Below, piece by piece: positions 52,262 to 62,882 of a stretch of 64,000 nt of DNA (the stretch's first letter is position 1; the number at the start of each line of letters is the position of its first letter). The notes beneath the pieces are model-generated. The model did not search any database. It saw only the letters and a program-made list of their open reading frames with translations, and was not told the DNA's origin. The stretch is from NCBI GenBank assembly GCA_963757125.1, contig CAVWQP010000006.1:438008-502007 (forward strand), read 5' to 3'. The DNA is from CAVVSD01 sp963757125. Lineage in GTDB: Bacteria > Actinomycetota > Thermoleophilia > Solirubrobacterales > Solirubrobacteraceae. The translations under genes were made by a program, and so were the position numbers.

Positions 52262-55200
52262 GCGCCGCCCGCCGCACCCTGCTGGTGACGATCGCCCTCG
52301 GGCTGCTGTCGGCGGTCCTGGTGACGAGCGCCCAGGCGGCGCCGCGCTACGTCTTCTGGGACAACGCCGGGCCCCACACCCTCGGACGGGCGCATGACGA
52401 CGGCACGGACGTGAACCAGCGGTTCCTCACGGGCCTGACGTACAACGGCGGCACGGCCTCGGTGGCCGATGCGACCTACGTCTACTACGGCGTCGGCGCG
52501 ACCCTCATGCGCGCACGGGTCGACGGCACGGGCACGCCGCAACCGCTCGTGCAGCTGACGAGCGCTGCGAGCTCGCTGGCGATCGACAGCGGCCACATCT
52601 ACATCGGGAGCTTCTCCCGCGTCAGCCGGGTCGACATCAGCGGGGCGAACCTCGTCCCGAACTTCATCACGAGCACGGGCGCGCCGAGCGGCAACTACTT
52701 CGAGGCGCTGGCCGTCGACCAGCAGCACGTCTACTGGGGCGCGCCGGGCGGCATCGGGCGGGCGAACATCGACGGCACGGGCGCCGTCTGGGGGTGGATG
52801 CCGACCGGGCTGACCGCCGGTGTCGCGGTGGACTCGGAGCACGTCTACTGGCCCGACAACGCGAACGGGAGCATCGGGCGAGCCAACATCGACGGCTCGA
52901 ACCCCGATCCGAGCTGGATCCCGAACGTCTTCGACCCGTCCGACGGTGCCTACGACAACCTGCGCGGGCTGTACGTCGACTACGGGCACGTCTGGTGGGC
53001 CCACGACTACCACTGCGACTACGTCCCGCAACCGCCCGGGCCGTGCGGCGGAGGGTCGATCGGGCGGGCGAACATCGACGGCTCCGGCGCGGACGACACG
53101 TTCATCTCCTCCGAGGCGCTCGCCGGGCCCGGATGCGGCACCGACCCGGAGACGCGGTGCGGGCCGACCGCCGTCGCGCTCACCCCGCAGACGGAGGCGG
53201 TGTGCCTGAACGTCGCGACGGCGCCTCCCGCGCCGACCGGAGGCGCGGTATTCCACCGCACCGGGGCCACGGGCACGAACACCGTGGTGCTCGGGCCGGG
53301 CACGAGCTGGGCGGGCGACGCGTCCTGCGGCGGCACCGGCTCGGCGCAGGTCATGGCGTCGCCGACGTCGATCGCGGTCTCGCCCGGGACCGCGGTGTCG
53401 CTGACCGACGGCACCCGCACGTCAGCCTGGGGCGGCCAGACCACCCCAGCCGGCGGCCCCGCGCCGGTCCTGTTCCCCGGCGATCCGGGCTTCGCGCCGA
53501 CGAGCGCGACCCTCACGACGCCGCAGGCGCTCCTGCAGGTCTCCGGCGGGTGCGCAGGCTGCGCGTTCCCCGCCGACACGACGTTCACGCCGCCCGCCGC
53601 GGTCGCGGACACCGCCTACACGCACAGCCTGAGCGGTGCGCAGATGGATGGCGCGACGCTCCAGGGCGACTTCAGCGGCTGGGACCTCAGCGACGCGCAG
53701 CTCCCGGGCGCGACGATGAACGGCAACCTGAGCGGCGCCGACCTCAGCGGCGCACACCTCGGCGGGGCGACGCTGAACCGCACGAACGTGAGCGGGACCG
53801 TCTTCTCAGGCGCCGACCTCCGCGCAGCCCAGCTCACGTCGCTCGTGACGGACGTGCCGCCGGTCCTGGACGACGTGCGGTTCGGCTCCCTGTCGGAGAT
53901 CACGGGCTCGACCTGCACGACGTTCACGGACACCGATCTGCTCGGCGCAGGACTGACCGTGGTGCCGGCGGACATCGACTCGGCGGGCTGCGAGGTGAAC
54001 GTGTTCCCCGGCTCGACCGTGCCGATGACGACCCTCGCGGACTTCGCGGTCACGGCCGACGCACCGGCCTTCCCCCTCGGCGGCGCGAACTACGTCGTCA
54101 CGCCGGGGAGCGCCGACGCCCTGAAGGGCGCGAACCTCGAAGGCTTCCAGTTCTCCGGGTCGCGCTTCTCGGGGTTCCCGGCCGACCTCTCGGGCGCGAA
54201 CCTCAACTACGCGAACCTGCGGGGCTCGACCTTCGACCTGGCCGACCTCAGCAACGCCACCTTCAGGTTCAACCTCACCGGGAACGACGCCTCGTTCGTG
54301 CAGGCGAACCTCACAGGTGCGCAGTTCAACTCGGCCTCGACCGTGCTGCAGGACGCCGACTTCATCGGGGCGACGATCAGCGGTGCGACCTTCCAAGGAG
54401 CGGACCTCACGAACGCGTCGTTCGTCGACGTGCTCGCCAACGGGACGAGCTTCGACTCGGCGATCGCCAGGGGCACGAGCTTCAACGGCGCGCACATCTA
54501 CAGCGAGGCGACCGCGTTCTCGGGCGTGCGCAACCTGCAGGGAGCGAGCTTCGTCGGCGCGGTGCTCGCCGGGAACACCGACGGCAGCGGCGCCGGCCTC
54601 AGCTTCACGGGCGCCGACCTCACGGGCGCGAACTTCAGCCTCGCGCAGTGCATCTTCTGCGACTTCACGTCGGCGACCATGGATGACGTCAACGCGATCG
54701 GCGCCTACCTCCCGGGCGCGCAGTTCGGCGGCGGGTCGTTCACGAACGCGCAGTTCGCGCGGGCCTGGCTGTTCTGCGGCGACCCGCTCGAGGCGCTGTG
54801 CGAGGCCGACGTCAACCCCGGCCAGTTCGACTGGCCGCTCGCGCTCGGCACGGCGGAGGACTACGGGCCGGTCGCCTACTCCCCGACGGACGTGTCCCCC
54901 GCGGCGTGGACCGCCGTGGCGAACTGCCCGGACAACCGGCGGCCCGACCCGGCGACCGGCTGCGCGGGCTTCATGACGCCCGACGCGACGCTCACGCTGC
55001 CGACGAGCTGCTCGGCGGCGGCGCTGGGCGCGTGCCCGACGAACACGACCACCCTGTTCGACGCGGGGAGCGCCGCCGCCGGTCCGCTCGCCCTCGCGCC
55101 CGCGTCACCCGCCACGTGGTCGAGCGCGGTGGGGACGGACGGGACCTACGCCGCGTTCGCGAACGGGACGATCGGGCTCGTGGACCCGAACGCCGGGCCC

Positions 55201-56511
55201 ACGCCGTCGACGATCGCCGGGTCTGCAGGGGCGCGCTGCACGACCCCGGCCGCGCCCTGCGGTGACGGCGGCCCCGCGACGGCCGCGACGCTCAACAGCC
55301 CGACCGGCCTGGCCGTGGGGCTGGACGGCTCGCTGTACATCGCCGATCCGGCGCTCCTGCGGGTGCGGCGCATCGCCCCGAACGGGACCATCTCCACCGT
55401 CGCCGGCACCGGCCAGGCGTGCACGGGGACGGCCGGCTGCGGGGACGGCGGGAGTGCCGTCGCCGCGCAGCTCGCCGACCCGCAGGGCGTGTGGGTCGAC
55501 CCCGCGGGCCAGATCTACATCGCCGACGGCACGCGCGGCGTCCGGCGCGTGGGGCTCGACGGGACGATCGCGACGGTCGCGAGCGGCGCCTACGACGTCG
55601 TGAGCGTGACCGGCGACGCGTCAGGGACGATCTGGGCCGCGGCGAACGACCCGGACTACCTGCTCGAGGTGAACGTCACCGCGCACACGATGACGCCGGT
55701 CGTCGGCACGGGGACCAGCGGCTACAACGGCGGGTCCGCCTCGCCCGCGACCGGGGTGCAGGTCAACCGGCCGGGGAGCCTCTCGGTGACGCTGGACGGG
55801 CTCGTCGTCTTCGCGGACACGGGCAACCACCTCATCCGGGCCTACGACCCGGCGTCCGGAACGGTGATCGACGACATCGCGGGCGTCGCCGGCACGGGCG
55901 GCTACAACGGCGACGGCCGCGACGCGCAGCACACGCAGCTGAACGCGCCGCGGGCGGTCACCGCGACGCGCGGCGCGCTCTACGTGGTCGGGGACACCGG
56001 CAACGGCCGGGTGCGGCAGGTCGGCCCGTCCGCGCCGCCGTCGTCGCCAGGCACCGAGGAGCCGGGCGCGCAGCCCGGCTCGCCGACGCGGCCGTCCGTC
56101 ACGAGCAGGCCGGTGGTTCGTGGGCAGGTCGTGTCCGGTGACGCGCCCCGGAGCCCCGGGGCCCGCGTGAGGCCGGACAACCGGTTCACCGTCGGCAGCG
56201 TGCGGGTGCGGCGCGACGGCACGGTCACGCTGCGGGTCAAGGTGCGGGCGGCGGGCAGGCTGCGCGGGGTCGTGACGATCCGGCGCAACGGCCGGACGTG
56301 GTCGTTCGCGACGGGCGCCGCGGGGATCCGCAACGCGACGACGGTGACGCTGCGGGCGACGCCGACGAAGCGCGCCCGCGACCTCGTCGGCCGGGGGCAC
56401 GAGCGGCTCAGGCTCGCGCTCGCGGTGACCTTCCGGCCGACGGGCGGCGACGCGCGGACGAGCCCGGCGCGCGTGCTGCGGCTCGCCGCGTCCTCCGGCG
56501 GGAAGCCGTAG
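52258..56511 (+). CDS. giant secreted protein: propeller, pentapeptide repeats, NHL propeller
   Basis: A 1417-residue exported protein with four parts. Residues 1-29 are a signal peptide (LLVTIALGLLSAVLVTSAQA). About 30-330 form an LDL-receptor-class-B/DUF5050-like propeller (repeats of GSIGRANIDGSN with DSEHVYWPD). About 450-840 are pentapeptide repeats (LSGADLSGAHLGGATL and similar A(D/N)LxG units, some interrupted). About 965-1255 are NHL repeats (GLAVGLDGSLYIADPALLRVRRI; TISTVAGTG). After a Pro/Ser linker, a basic C-terminal domain (1290-1417) ends the protein. It is a mosaic of familiar repeats rather than a known protein. GTG 52258 overlaps the stop of the Tat-exported protein. Confidence 0.75.
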   Translation: MSAARRTLLVTIALGLLSAVLVTSAQAAPRYVFWDNAGPHTLGRAHDDGTDVNQRFLTGLTYNGGTASVADATYVYYGVGATLMRARVDGTGTPQPLVQLTSAASSLAIDSGHIYIGSFSRVSRVDISGANLVPNFITSTGAPSGNYFEALAVDQQHVYWGAPGGIGRANIDGTGAVWGWMPTGLTAGVAVDSEHVYWPDNANGSIGRANIDGSNPDPSWIPNVFDPSDGAYDNLRGLYVDYGHVWWAHDYHCDYVPQPPGPCGGGSIGRANIDGSGADDTFISSEALAGPGCGTDPETRCGPTAVALTPQTEAVCLNVATAPPAPTGGAVFHRTGATGTNTVVLGPGTSWAGDASCGGTGSAQVMASPTSIAVSPGTAVSLTDGTRTSAWGGQTTPAGGPAPVLFPGDPGFAPTSATLTTPQALLQVSGGCAGCAFPADTTFTPPAAVADTAYTHSLSGAQMDGATLQGDFSGWDLSDAQLPGATMNGNLSGADLSGAHLGGATLNRTNVSGTVFSGADLRAAQLTSLVTDVPPVLDDVRFGSLSEITGSTCTTFTDTDLLGAGLTVVPADIDSAGCEVNVFPGSTVPMTTLADFAVTADAPAFPLGGANYVVTPGSADALKGANLEGFQFSGSRFSGFPADLSGANLNYANLRGSTFDLADLSNATFRFNLTGNDASFVQANLTGAQFNSASTVLQDADFIGATISGATFQGADLTNASFVDVLANGTSFDSAIARGTSFNGAHIYSEATAFSGVRNLQGASFVGAVLAGNTDGSGAGLSFTGADLTGANFSLAQCIFCDFTSATMDDVNAIGAYLPGAQFGGGSFTNAQFARAWLFCGDPLEALCEADVNPGQFDWPLALGTAEDYGPVAYSPTDVSPAAWTAVANCPDNRRPDPATGCAGFMTPDATLTLPTSCSAAALGACPTNTTTLFDAGSAAAGPLALAPASPATWSSAVGTDGTYAAFANGTIGLVDPNAGPTPSTIAGSAGARCTTPAAPCGDGGPATAATLNSPTGLAVGLDGSLYIADPALLRVRRIAPNGTISTVAGTGQACTGTAGCGDGGSAVAAQLADPQGVWVDPAGQIYIADGTRGVRRVGLDGTIATVASGAYDVVSVTGDASGTIWAAANDPDYLLEVNVTAHTMTPVVGTGTSGYNGGSASPATGVQVNRPGSLSVTLDGLVVFADTGNHLIRAYDPASGTVIDDIAGVAGTGGYNGDGRDAQHTQLNAPRAVTATRGALYVVGDTGNGRVRQVGPSAPPSSPGTEEPGAQPGSPTRPSVTSRPVVRGQVVSGDAPRSPGARVRPDNRFTVGSVRVRRDGTVTLRVKVRAAGRLRGVVTIRRNGRTWSFATGAAGIRNATTVTLRATPTKRARDLVGRGHERLRLALAVTFRPTGGDARTSPARVLRLAASSGGKP

Positions 56512-56763
56512 GCGCGGACGAGCGCGTCCACGTCGCCGGGGTTCACCCCGCTCGGCCAAGATGTGCACCTGCTCGGCCGAGTCGCGCAGCGCACCGGCGG
56601 GCAGCGCCTCGGGCCACGGGACCTGCCCGACCTGGAAGCCATAACGGCCGACCTCGCCTCGATTCGCCCTGCCCAGCAAGGCGCTCAGTACGCCGAACGC
56701 GGCGACGACGGACATCACGACCAACGCCTGCAGGTACGGCGACCGCCGCGCCACCGCAAGCAC
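56512..56763 (-). pseudogene. possible remnant of a short membrane-anchored protein
   Basis: Between the giant protein stop and the response regulator, the minus strand reads YLQALVVMSVVAAFGVLSALLG (one transmembrane helix), then GRYGFQVGQVPWPEALPAGALRDSAEQVHILAE. After a frame change near 56550 it reads GVNPGDVDALVRAYGFPPEDAA, running into the giant gene with no natural stop. No good ribosome-binding site is visible. It may be a degraded gene; otherwise this roughly 325-bp gap holds nothing I can name. Confidence 0.3.
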
Positions 56764-56835
56764 GCGGGGGAGGACACATCCGCGCGGCCATCCGCGACGC
56801 GGATCGGCACACCGGCGCCGGCTCGTCGCCCACGC

Positions 56836-57501
56836 TCAGCCGCCGGGGCGCGCGAGCCCGTGCTCGTAGGCGAAGACCACGGCCTGCGCGCGGCTGCGGA
56901 TGTCGAGCTTCGACAGCACGTTGGCGACGTGCTTCTTGACCGTGCTCGGTTCGAGGACGAGCTCGCGGCCGACGTCCGCGTTGGAGAGACCGCGCGCCAT
57001 GAGCAGCAGCACCTCGCGCTCCCGCGGGGTCAGGGCGTCGACGCGCGGGTCCATCTGCGGCTGCGGCGCGCTCCCCGCGAACTCGGTGATGAGCCGCCGC
57101 GTGACCTCGGGCGAGATGAGGCCTTGGCCGCGCGCGACCGTCCGCACGGCGTCCACCAGCGCCTCCGGCTCGGCGGACTTCAGCAGGAAGCCGGCGGCGC
57201 CGGCGCGGAGCGCGGCGAAGACCACCTCGTCGTGGTCGAACGTCGTGACCACGAGCACGTCGATCGGCGTGCCGGTCGCGGGATGGGTCAGGAGCCGCGT
57301 CGCCGCGAGCCCATCCATGCGCGGCATGCGGATGTCCATGAGGACGAGATCCGCGCCGCGGCGGTGCGCAAGGGCGACTGCTTCGACGCCGTCGGCGGCG
57401 TCCCCCACGATCTCGATGTCGGGTTCGGCGTCGAGGATCGTCCGCAGCCCGCGGCGCACGAGGGCCTGGTCGTCTGCGAGGAGCACGCGGATCGCCGTCA
57501 T
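56836..57501 (-). CDS. NarL/LuxR family response regulator
   Basis: A 221-residue two-component response regulator. The receiver domain (residues about 3-120) has the acidic pair (LLADDQ), the phosphoacceptor Asp in DLVLMDIRMPRMDG, the Thr in VLVVTTFDHD and the Lys in GFLLKSAEP. The C-terminal LuxR helix-turn-helix (VDALTPREREVLLLMARGLSNADVGRELVLEPSTVKKHVANVLSKL) binds DNA. ATG 57501 overlaps the kinase stop. It probably controls the divergent ABC exporter, a common pairing. Confidence 0.9.
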   Translation of the reverse strand: MTAIRVLLADDQALVRRGLRTILDAEPDIEIVGDAADGVEAVALAHRRGADLVLMDIRMPRMDGLAATRLLTHPATGTPIDVLVVTTFDHDEVVFAALRAGAAGFLLKSAEPEALVDAVRTVARGQGLISPEVTRRLITEFAGSAPQPQMDPRVDALTPREREVLLLMARGLSNADVGRELVLEPSTVKKHVANVLSKLDIRSRAQAVVFAYEHGLARPGG

Positions 57502-58709
57502 GGCGGTGGTCCTGCGCCGATCCCATCCGGCGCTCGCGCGGGCAGCACGGCGTGGACGCGCCAGCCGAGGCCGTCGGGGCTGGGGCCCGCGTCGAGGTGC
57601 CCGCCCGCGAGCGCGGCGCGCTCCCGCATCCCGGCGATGCCGCTGCCGTTGCCGACGGGCCGGGTGACGCGCGCGCCGTCGTCGTTGACGTCGATGAACG
57701 CCTCGCCGTTCGTGAGGTGGATCGACACGGCGGCTCGCGGCGGCCGGGCGTGGCGCGCGACGTTGGTCAGCGCCTCCTGGACGATCCGGAACGTCGCCGC
57801 CTGCGCGTCCGCCGTCAGCGCGTCGTCGGGCGGGCGGCGCAGGACGCGCACGTCGACGCCCGAGGCGCGGATGGCGTCGAACAACGTGTCGAGATCGGCG
57901 AGCGCCGGGGCGGCGCCGTCCTCGTCGCCCGGCTCGCGCATGCCGCGGACCGCCGCGCGCGTCTGCGCCAGGGCCTCGCGCGCCATCTGCGCGATCCGCT
58001 CGAAGGTCGCGCGCGCCTCCTCGGGGTCCCTTTCGAGCACCTTGCGTCCCGCCCCCGCCTGCACGGCGATCACGCTGAGGTGATTGCCGACGACGTCGTG
58101 GACATCGCGGGCGATCCGCACACGCTCGCGGGCGGCGGCCTCGCCTGCCTCGGCGGCGCGCAACTGCGCCAGGCGGCCGCTCTGGTCGCGGACCTGCGCG
58201 AGCAGCCGGCGTTGCTCGCGCAGAAGGTCCGCGAGCAGCAGCGGCACGCCGATCACGCACACGTTGGCGACGAGCTGGAACACGCTCAGCCGCTCCCCGA
58301 CCGTGTCCGCCGCGACGATCGACGCGAGGACATCGCCGACCAGCGTAAACGTCGCCAGGGCGGCGGCACGCCGGCGATCGGTGAGATAGACCGCGGCAGC
58401 CGCGATGAGCAGCGCCGAGAACCACCCCGAGGTCGGCGGGTAGCCCAACGCGGCGGCGCTCAACGCGGCGGTCAGCGCCACCACGGCCGACGCGACGGGA
58501 GCGCGCCGGCACGTCGCGGCAGGGAGCGTCATGAGGAGCACGAGCGCGACCGCCAGCGCGTCGACGTCCCGCCACGCCGCATCGTCGGCGGCGCTCTGCA
58601 GGGCCACGGTGAGCAGCCCCAGCAGGACGCCGACCGCGGTCAGTGCGAGGTCGGCGGCCGGCACCGGACGAGTCGACGGCGGCTGCGGCGATGGACCCAT
58701 CGAGGCCAT
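57498..58709 (-). CDS. sensor histidine kinase (HisKA_3/DesK type)
   Basis: A 403-residue sensor kinase. Five to six N-terminal helices form the sensor region (ALTAVGVLLGLLTVAL, ALAVALVLLMTLP, ASAVVALTAALSAAALG, WFSALLIAAAAVYL, and LVANVCVIGVPLLLADL). The phosphoacceptor helix is ERVRIARDVHDVVGNHLSVIAVQAGA (HisKA_3, H in DVHD). The ATPase domain has NVARHARP (N box), DDGARVT and GSGIAGMRERAALAGGHLDAG (G box). The start is ATG 58709 or 58700. It is the partner of the NarL-type regulator and divergent from the ABC exporter genes. Confidence 0.88.
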   Translation of the reverse strand: MASMGPSPQPPSTRPVPAADLALTAVGVLLGLLTVALQSAADDAAWRDVDALAVALVLLMTLPAATCRRAPVASAVVALTAALSAAALGYPPTSGWFSALLIAAAAVYLTDRRRAAALATFTLVGDVLASIVAADTVGERLSVFQLVANVCVIGVPLLLADLLREQRRLLAQVRDQSGRLAQLRAAEAGEAAARERVRIARDVHDVVGNHLSVIAVQAGAGRKVLERDPEEARATFERIAQMAREALAQTRAAVRGMREPGDEDGAAPALADLDTLFDAIRASGVDVRVLRRPPDDALTADAQAATFRIVQEALTNVARHARPPRAAVSIHLTNGEAFIDVNDDGARVTRPVGNGSGIAGMRERAALAGGHLDAGPSPDGLGWRVHAVLPARAPDGIGAGPPP

Positions 58710-58854
58710 CCTCCCAGGCCGGGGCGGCGCCGTCCTCATCCCAAAGGCCCAGACCCGGCTGGTCCTCCTGGCCCCCCTCGATGACGCACATCGGCCGCTG
58801 TGCTCGAACCGCCTGAGACGCAGGCTGGATCCACCCCACCTGAGGAGCCGCCTC

Positions 58855-59628
58855 ATGACCAGCCTCGCCCCATCCCCCCGCACCACAACCAGCCAGGCCG
58901 ACCGCCCGGCGATGGTGCACCTCGACGACGTCGTGCGCGTCTTCGGCCGCGGCGACGGGCAGGTCCGCGCACTCGACGGCGTCACGCTGTCGATGGCCCG
59001 CGGGACGTTCACCGCGATCATGGGGCCCTCGGGCTCCGGGAAGTCGACGTTGCTGCAGCTGGCGGCAGGGCTGGATCGGCCGACGCAGGGCCGGGTGCAC
59101 CTCGGCGAGCAGGAGGTGAGCGGCCTCGGCGAGCGGGCCCTCGCTCGACTGCGCCGGGAGAGGCTCGGGTTCGTCTTCCAGTCCTTCAACCTGCTCGGCG
59201 CGCTGACCGCCGAGCAGAACGTCGCGCTGCCGGCACGGCTCGCGGGCAGACGTCTGCCACGGTCGGTCGTCCGCGACGTCCTGCACCGCGTCGGCCTCGA
59301 GGAGCGCCGCGGTCATCGGCCCGCCCAGCTCTCGGGCGGCCAGCAGCAGCGGGTGGCGATCGCTCGCGCCCTCGTCGGCAAGCCGGACGTCGTGTTCGCC
59401 GACGAGCCGACCGGCGCGCTGGACACGCGCGCCGGCCGGGCCGTGCTCGCGCTCCTGCGCGAGACGATCGACGAGAGCGGCGCGACGCTCGTGATGGTCA
59501 CGCACGACCCGTCCGCGGCGGCGTGGGCCGACCGCGTGGTGTTCATGGCAGACGGTCGGCTCGCCGGCGAGCTCCACGCTCCGACGGCCGAGCAGGTCGC
59601 CGAGCGCCTGACCGGACTGGGGGCCTGA
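58855..59628 (+). CDS. ABC transporter ATP-binding protein (MacB/LolD-like)
   Basis: A 257-residue ABC ATPase of the MacB/LolD group that works with FtsX-like permeases. It has Walker [14 protein letters not shown], the Q-loop [13 protein letters not shown], signature [15 protein letters not shown], Walker [13 protein letters not shown], and the H-loop VMVTHDPSA. The Ser/Thr-rich N-terminus ([15 protein letters not shown]) precedes the usual start at [13 protein letters not shown]. It is followed one base later by its permease. Exporters paired with such two-component systems often act on antibiotics or peptides; the substrate is not shown. Confidence 0.9.
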   Translation: MTSLAPSPRTTTSQADRPAMVHLDDVVRVFGRGDGQVRALDGVTLSMARGTFTAIMGPSGSGKSTLLQLAAGLDRPTQGRVHLGEQEVSGLGERALARLRRERLGFVFQSFNLLGALTAEQNVALPARLAGRRLPRSVVRDVLHRVGLEERRGHRPAQLSGGQQQRVAIARALVGKPDVVFADEPTGALDTRAGRAVLALLRETIDESGATLVMVTHDPSAAAWADRVVFMADGRLAGELHAPTAEQVAERLTGLGA

Positions 59629-59629
59629 C

Positions 59630-62152
59630 ATGCTGCGCATCTCCCTGCAGACCCTGCGGGCACGCCGCGCCACACTGGCGGGCGCGTTCGTCGCGATCTG
59701 GCTCGCCGTGACGCTGGCCTCCGCGACCGGCCTGCTCATGGCCGCCGCGCTCGGGCCGCCGGGCGCCGGGCGCCTCGCCGCCACCGACGCCGTCGTCCGC
59801 GCCGATCCCGACCGTGACCATCGGCCACGGCGAGGACGCCGAGGGCGTCGACGTCGTGCCCGGCCCCCGTCTGCCGGAGGCCGCGGTGGCGCGCGCCGCC
59901 GCGGTGCCGGGAGTCGCCCGCGCCGTGGGCGACGTCGCCTTCCCGGCAGGGGCATGGGACGCCCAGGACCACCACCTGGAGGCTCCCGGCGCGGACCGGT
60001 TGGTCGGTCACGGATGGGACAGCGCCGCGCTCACGCCGTACCACCTGACCGCAGGCCGTCCGCCCTCGGGCCGCCAGGACGTCGTCGCCGACGCCCGGCT
60101 CGGCACGCGCGTCGGCGCGACGCTGCGGATCGTCACTCCCGCCGGCGAGGCGCGGTACCGCGTCAGCGGCCTCGCCGACGCTCGCGGCGTCCGGTGACGG
60201 CAGCCAGGCCGCGGTGTTCTTCCCGCGGACGGTCGCCGGCGCGCTGTCCGGTGCTCCCGGGCGGGTCAACGCGGTCGGCGTCATCGCCGACCCCGGCACG
60301 TCCGACGGCCGCGCTGCGCAGCCGGCTGGCGAAGCGTCTCGGCAGCGGGACCGAGGTCCTCGATCGTCGGCACGCCGCAGATGCCGACGCAGGCGACCCA
60401 ACCGCCGCGGACCGTGCGGGGCTCATCGCGATCTTCGGCGCGATGGGCGGCATCGCCGGTGCGGTCGCGCTGTTCGTGGTCGCCGGGACGTTCGCGCTGG
60501 CGATCGCCCAGCGGCGGCGGGAGACCGCCGTGCTGCGTGCGCTCGGCGCGACGCCACGCCAGATCCGGCGCCTCATCGCCGGCGAGGCGCTGCTCGTGTC
60601 CCTGCTCGCGGGCGCGCTCGGGCTGCTTGCAGGGCGGCCGCTCGCGAACCTCATCGTCCGCGTCCTGGAGGATCGCGGCGAGGTCGGACCGGCGTTCGCG
60701 CCGTCGCACTCGCCCGTCCCGCTCGTCGCGGCCCTCGCCATGGGGGTCCTCATCGCCCAGGTCGCGGTGGCCGCTGCGGCTCGCCGCGCCGGGCGCATCC
60801 CGCCGGCCGACGCCCTGCGCGAGGTGGCCATCGAGCATCCGCGGCCGGGAGTCGTGCGGGTGGTCTGCGGGCTGGCATGTCTGGGCGGCGGCGTCGCGAT
60901 GTCGATGCTGTTCTCGGGCTACTGGGCGATGGTGTTCGCCGTGCTCGGCGGGATCCTGCTCGCCATGGGCGTGGGGCTGCTCGGACGTTGGCTGCTGGGG
61001 GTCCCCGCCGCACTGCTCGCAGCGCCGCTGCGTCGCTTCGGCGCGACGGGCCTGCTTGCGAGCACGGGGCTGGCGGCGAACCGCTGGCGCACCGCCGCGC
61101 TGGCAACGCCGATCGTGCTCGTCGCGATGCTCGCCGGCACCCAGGGCATCGTCGAGTCCAGCAACCAGCGTCACACCGAGGACGTCACGCGCCTGCGCGT
61201 CGACGCGGAGCACGTGGTGATGGGCGCCGACGGCGCGCCGCTCCCCGCGGGCACCGCTGCCGCGATCTCGCGGCTGCCCGGCGTCGACGGCGTGACCGCC
61301 GTCGTGCCGACCGAGATCCACCCGGTCGCGGGCGGGCTCGCCGACCAGGGTCCGTGGCCGGCTGCGGGGTTGAGCGCCACGCGGTCGAGGGCGACGCTGG
61401 CTCCCGATGTGGTGCGGGGTTCGCTCAGCGACGTCCGGGGCGACGCCGTCGCCGTGAGCCGCGTGTTCGCCGACGGCGGTGACCTGCGGCTCGGCGACAC
61501 CATCGACGTCCGGATGGCGGACACGACGGGTGCGACGCTTCGCGTGGCGGCGATCTACGACCGAGCGGCAGGACTGGGCGACGTGTTGCTCGATCCGGCC
61601 GTCGTCCGGCGGCACGCCGTGAATGCGGCCGACACGGCGCTGTTCGTCGCGGGCGGGCGGACCGCCGGGGAGTCGCTGTCGCGCTACGCGGCCGGCCACC
61701 CGGGGGTGCAGCCGCTGGACCGCGACGCGTACCTGGACACCGTCCACGCGTCCAACGTGGACGGGTCGTGGGGCGTGTGGCTGGTCGTGGGCCTGGCCAC
61801 GGCCTTCGCGGCCCTCGCGCTGGTGAACACGGCGGCGATGACCACGACCGAGCGCCGTGGCGAGCTGGCCACCATACGCCTGCTGGGCGGCACGGCCGGG
61901 CACGCCACGCGCATGGTGACGCTGGAGATGCTGCCGACCGTCGTGGCGGCGCTGGGTGCGGCAGCGGCCATCGTCGCGGTCGCGGTCGCGGGCGTGCCCA
62001 GGGGCGTGACCGGCTTCCCGCTGGTCGTGCCGACGCAGCTCGCCGGTGGCCTCGTGGCCGGCACCGCGGTGCTTGGCCTCCTGGCCGCCGCGGTGGCCAC
62101 CCGGCTCGCGCTGCGTGCCTCGCCCGCGGAGGCCCTGCGCTCGAAGGAGTGA
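59630..62152 (+). CDS. FtsX-like ABC transporter permease (frameshifted as given)
   Basis: A permease of about 840 residues with two FtsX blocks. The frame is lost by +1 near 59812 (GATCCCGACC), and further +1 changes occur near 60190 and 60310. The three add up, so the main frame resumes and reads to the normal stop. The open part shows [75 protein letters not shown], then [26 protein letters not shown]. The C-terminal block is [39 protein letters not shown]. With the preceding ATPase it forms a MacB-type exporter. A hairpin terminator follows. Confidence 0.8.
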   Translation: MLRISLQTLRARRATLAGAFVAIWLAVTLASATGLLMAAALGPPGAGRLAATDAVVRADPDRDHRPRRGRRGRRRRARPPSAGGRGGARRRGAGSRPRRGRRRLPGRGMGRPGPPPGGSRRGPVGRSRMGQRRAHAVPPDRRPSALGPPGRRRRRPARHARRRDAADRHSRRRGAVPRQRPRRRSRRPVTAARPRCSSRGRSPARCPVLPGGSTRSASSPTPARPTAALRSRLAKRLGSGTEVLDRRHAADADAGDPTAADRAGLIAIFGAMGGIAGAVALFVVAGTFALAIAQRRRETAVLRALGATPRQIRRLIAGEALLVSLLAGALGLLAGRPLANLIVRVLEDRGEVGPAFAPSHSPVPLVAALAMGVLIAQVAVAAAARRAGRIPPADALREVAIEHPRPGVVRVVCGLACLGGGVAMSMLFSGYWAMVFAVLGGILLAMGVGLLGRWLLGVPAALLAAPLRRFGATGLLASTGLAANRWRTAALATPIVLVAMLAGTQGIVESSNQRHTEDVTRLRVDAEHVVMGADGAPLPAGTAAAISRLPGVDGVTAVVPTEIHPVAGGLADQGPWPAAGLSATRSRATLAPDVVRGSLSDVRGDAVAVSRVFADGGDLRLGDTIDVRMADTTGATLRVAAIYDRAAGLGDVLLDPAVVRRHAVNAADTALFVAGGRTAGESLSRYAAGHPGVQPLDRDAYLDTVHASNVDGSWGVWLVVGLATAFAALALVNTAAMTTTERRGELATIRLLGGTAGHATRMVTLEMLPTVVAALGAAAAIVAVAVAGVPRGVTGFPLVVPTQLAGGLVAGTAVLGLLAAAVATRLALRASPAEALRSKE

Positions 62153-62176
62153 GCGCAGGCACACCCGAGCGTGCCG

Positions 62177-62203
62177 GAGGCGGCCCCGGACCGGGGCCGC
62201 CTC
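62177..62203 (+). terminator. hairpin terminator after the ABC permease
   Basis: GAGGCGGCCCCG, 3-nt loop, CGGGGCCGCCTC: a perfect 12-bp stem 24 bp after the permease stop. It probably ends the exporter operon; no T-run follows. Confidence 0.6.
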
Positions 62204-62882
62204 TGCACGATGCACGGTCGCTGCCGGAGGGTTGGGGCCTCGACCTGGTGCTGGCTCTCGGTCGCCTGCCCTCCTTGTATCGGGCGACGGCCCCGGGACG
62301 CATCGCGCCCACCAGATGGATGCCGCACTTGTCGTCGCCGAACGATCGCTCGAAGAATCGAGTGACGACGCCGAGGCCACAACGGTCTGCGCAAGCGCGC
62401 TCGCGCGATTGACGGATCAGAGCAGCGTCTACGCCGCCCCATCTCTCGTGCGGCTGTGAATCGGGAGGGCGCGGAGCTCCTAGGTCCCCGTTCAGAGGAC
62501 CAGAGCACTCCGCGCCCAAGGAAGCCTGGCCGGGCGAACCGAATGCCCTAAAGGCCACGCATCCACTCTGTGCTCCTGCCCGAGTCGCGGCCGTTCCCGA
62601 ACAACTTTGGCCGACGGCTGTCTCGATACGAACGCCGTTGAGGGACCGACACCAGCGCCAGGTGTGCGGGCGGCGTAGGTGAAGGGTCAGCTGCCGCTGC
62701 CCCGTAGGCGCGCCGCACGAGCGCCGGGGCGCGAGCAGCGCGCCGGCCGCCCAGGTGCTGCGGCCGGGCCGGACGCGCTGGGGCCACAAGCCCTCAGGGC
62801 AACGAGCGCGTTCGGTGCACGATGCCTGTGTCCGGCAGGCCCTACTTCGCAGAAAGCCCCGCCGTAGCAGGACTTTCTGAGA
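62204..62882. other. 679 bp without a recognisable gene
   Basis: No ORF here has family features or a good start context on either strand; the long minus-strand ORF through it starts inside the tRNA fragment and is a shadow. Near 62850-62880 there is an inverted repeat (CAGAAAG ... CTTTCTG) which, on the minus strand, would sit just after the 3' end of the tRNA fragment and looks like the old tRNA terminator. Confidence 0.4.

Noticed and set aside
48874..56511. A single 2545-residue frame
   Set aside because: It joins the Tat-exported protein and the giant mosaic protein only because a frameshift near 50994 hides the stop between them; the middle is Arg-rich shadow sequence.
58735..58754. 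Possible fifth copy of the 20-bp motif between the kinase and ABC genes
   Set aside because: The left half (CTCATCCC) matches, but the right half (GCCCAGAC) does not fit GGGCGATG.
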